DNA of 6,234 nt from assembly GCA_012511735.1 (NCBI GenBank), contig JAAZFK010000259.1, positions 1 to 6,234 of the forward strand. The letters run 5' to 3'. Below the pieces are notes generated by a model. That model saw only the letters and a list, made by a program, of their open reading frames with translations. It ran no database searches and had not been told where the DNA came from. The stretch is from Clostridiaceae bacterium (lineage in GTDB: Bacteria; Bacillota; Clostridia; Saccharofermentanales; DTU023). The translations under genes were made by a program, and so were the position numbers. Below are positions 5,073 to 6,234 of this stretch, in pieces (within the stretch, counting starts at the first letter, position 1; each line of letters starts with the position of its first letter).

Positions 5073-6234
5073 ATGTCCCAATCAACTGGCAAATTGGATT
5101 ATAAGAAGACCGCCTGGCTCGGCTTCGGATTCCTGGCAAGTTCACTGGCCTGGAGTATTTACAACAGTCTTGTTCCCGTACTGCTTGAAAGACAATTCCT
5201 GCTTTCAACGACAGTCATCGGGACCATCATGACCATCGATAATATCTTTGGCATCATCTTCCAGCCCCTGGTCGGCGCCTACAGTGACCGCACCTTTACC
5301 CGGTTCGGGCGCCGGATGCCCTGGATCATGGTAGGGATTCCGCTTTCGGCGATCTTCTTTGCCCTGGTCCCCTGGTCCACCTCACTTGGCATGTTCATGG
5401 GCTTTCTCATCTGCTTCAACCTGATTATGTCCCTGTGGCGGTCACCTGTCATTGCCCTGATGCCTGACCTGACACCCAGGCCCCTGAGAAGCAAGGCCAA
5501 TGGAATCATCAACTTGATGGGAGGGATCGGGAGCATCATTGCTTTCCTGGTGGGCGGTATTCTGGCCAAGATCGATGACAGCGGCCGCCTCTCCTTTGGA
5601 ATGGGCTCCGTAGTCATGGTGCTGGCTTTGGTCTTCCTCTTGCTCTTCATCCGCGAACCCATCGGTGAAGCCTGGATGCGGGCTCAACGTGACGCGGTCG
5701 GCCGCCGTTTGACGGCCAAGGAGTTCGCCAAATCGCTCGAGGAAAAAAACTCGGATGAAGGCGAGGGCAAAGGTGCCGGCCACACCCTGACGGCCGGCGA
5801 AAAACGGAGCCTGATCCTGATTCTTGCCGCCATCTTCTTCTGGTTCTGTGCCTACAACGCCATCGAGACCTTCTTCACCCTTTACGCGGTCAATGTGCTT
5901 CAGGTTGGCGCGGGGACAGCCACCACCATGCTGACCTCCTTCTCACTGACCTTCGTCGCCTTTGCCCTGCCGGCCGGCCTGATCGCCGGCAAACGGGGAC
6001 GCAAGAAGACCATTGTAATCGGCCTGATTCTCCTGATTGCCTTCATGTTGCCAATGATCTTCATCAACCCCATCCTGTCGGCTTTCGGGGTTGACATCGC
6101 CAAGGCTTCGACCCTGATGGTCAAGCAGATTGTGGTCATCGCGCTCCTGGCGTCGGCCGGGTTCGGCTGGGCCTGCGTCAACATCAACTCCCTGCCCATG
6201 GTGGTTGAGCTGGCCTCCGTGGATAAGATCGGCC
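5073..6234 (+). CDS. MFS transporter, SLC45/GPH sugar-transporter-like (3' end cut by right edge)
   Basis: The 387 residues visible run open to the window end, with no stop. About ten hydrophobic segments can be seen (near 14-38, 45-68, 83-101, 105-130, 142-166, 176-194, 246-271, 285-305, 311-331, 350-372), as expected for most of a 12-helix inner membrane carrier. GAYSDRTFTRFGRRMPWI (68-85) is the MFS motif A loop between helices 2 and 3. PDLTPRPLRSKANGI (131-145) and GWACVNINSLPMV (365-377) are typical of the SLC45-like branch, whose known members carry sucrose or other sugars with protons. The charged loop of residues 195-245, between the two six-helix halves, is rich in K, E and G. It has its own promoter and ribosome site, so a link to the thioesterase or synthase genes is not shown; export of a lipid product is conceivable but unsupported. 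The substrate is unknown. Confidence 0.88.
   Translation, partial: MSQSTGKLDYKKTAWLGFGFLASSLAWSIYNSLVPVLLERQFLLSTTVIGTIMTIDNIFGIIFQPLVGAYSDRTFTRFGRRMPWIMVGIPLSAIFFALVPWSTSLGMFMGFLICFNLIMSLWRSPVIALMPDLTPRPLRSKANGIINLMGGIGSIIAFLVGGILAKIDDSGRLSFGMGSVVMVLALVFLLLFIREPIGEAWMRAQRDAVGRRLTAKEFAKSLEEKNSDEGEGKGAGHTLTAGEKRSLILILAAIFFWFCAYNAIETFFTLYAVNVLQVGAGTATTMLTSFSLTFVAFALPAGLIAGKRGRKKTIVIGLILLIAFMLPMIFINPILSAFGVDIAKASTLMVKQIVVIALLASAGFGWACVNINSLPMVVELASVDKIG

Noticed and set aside
5045..5104. A 19-codon frame just upstream of and overlapping the transporter start
   Set aside because: It has no ribosome site of its own and contains the transporter's GGAGG, so a leader peptide is not supported.
5279..5783. 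Two overlapping minus-strand frames of 127 and 113 codons
   Set aside because: They are antisense to a clear membrane transporter, and their products are low-complexity, basic or charged, as expected for shadows of hydrophobic coding sequence.

Overview
The window looks like a chromosomal segment of a bacterium, most likely a moderately GC-rich anaerobic member of the Bacillota (Clostridia). This is an inference from three things: strong GGAGG-type ribosome binding sites, a YlxP/DUF503-type protein, and an SLC45-like MFS transporter of a type I associate with Clostridia/Bacilli. No rRNA, tRNA, insertion sequence, CRISPR array or phage gene was seen.

Layout. Positions 1-3587 are on the minus strand. 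A 1133-residue three-part enzyme (3587 to 186) is followed after 18 bases by the start of a SAM-dependent methyltransferase (167 to beyond the left edge). Positions 3588-3857 form an AT-richer divergent intergenic region. It holds candidate promoters in both directions, a cluster of TCCCG-type repeats, and alternative hairpins in the minus-strand leader. On the plus strand, an acyl-ACP thioesterase (3858-4679) is followed after one base by a DUF503/YlxP-like protein (4681-4962). After a 110-base gap with its own extended -10 promoter and a good ribosome binding site comes an MFS transporter (from 5073) that runs off the right edge.

How the genes may work together. The large protein joins an acyl-AMP ligase (about residues 1-590), an acyl carrier domain (about 630-705, phosphopantetheine serine S666) and a PLP-dependent alpha-oxoamine synthase (about 730-1130, PLP lysine K977). 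In families with these parts, a carboxylic acid is activated as the acyl-AMP, loaded onto the carrier, and condensed with a decarboxylating amino acid to give an alpha-aminoketone. That is the chemistry of the first committed step of sphingolipid synthesis and of several natural-product pathways. The divergent acyl-ACP thioesterase could supply the free fatty acid, and the methyltransferase could modify the product. The most interesting reading is therefore a compact locus for an aminoketone lipid or lipid-like small molecule. The domain calls are strong. The pathway, the amino acid used and the final product are inference. The YlxP-like protein and the transporter may simply be neighbours.
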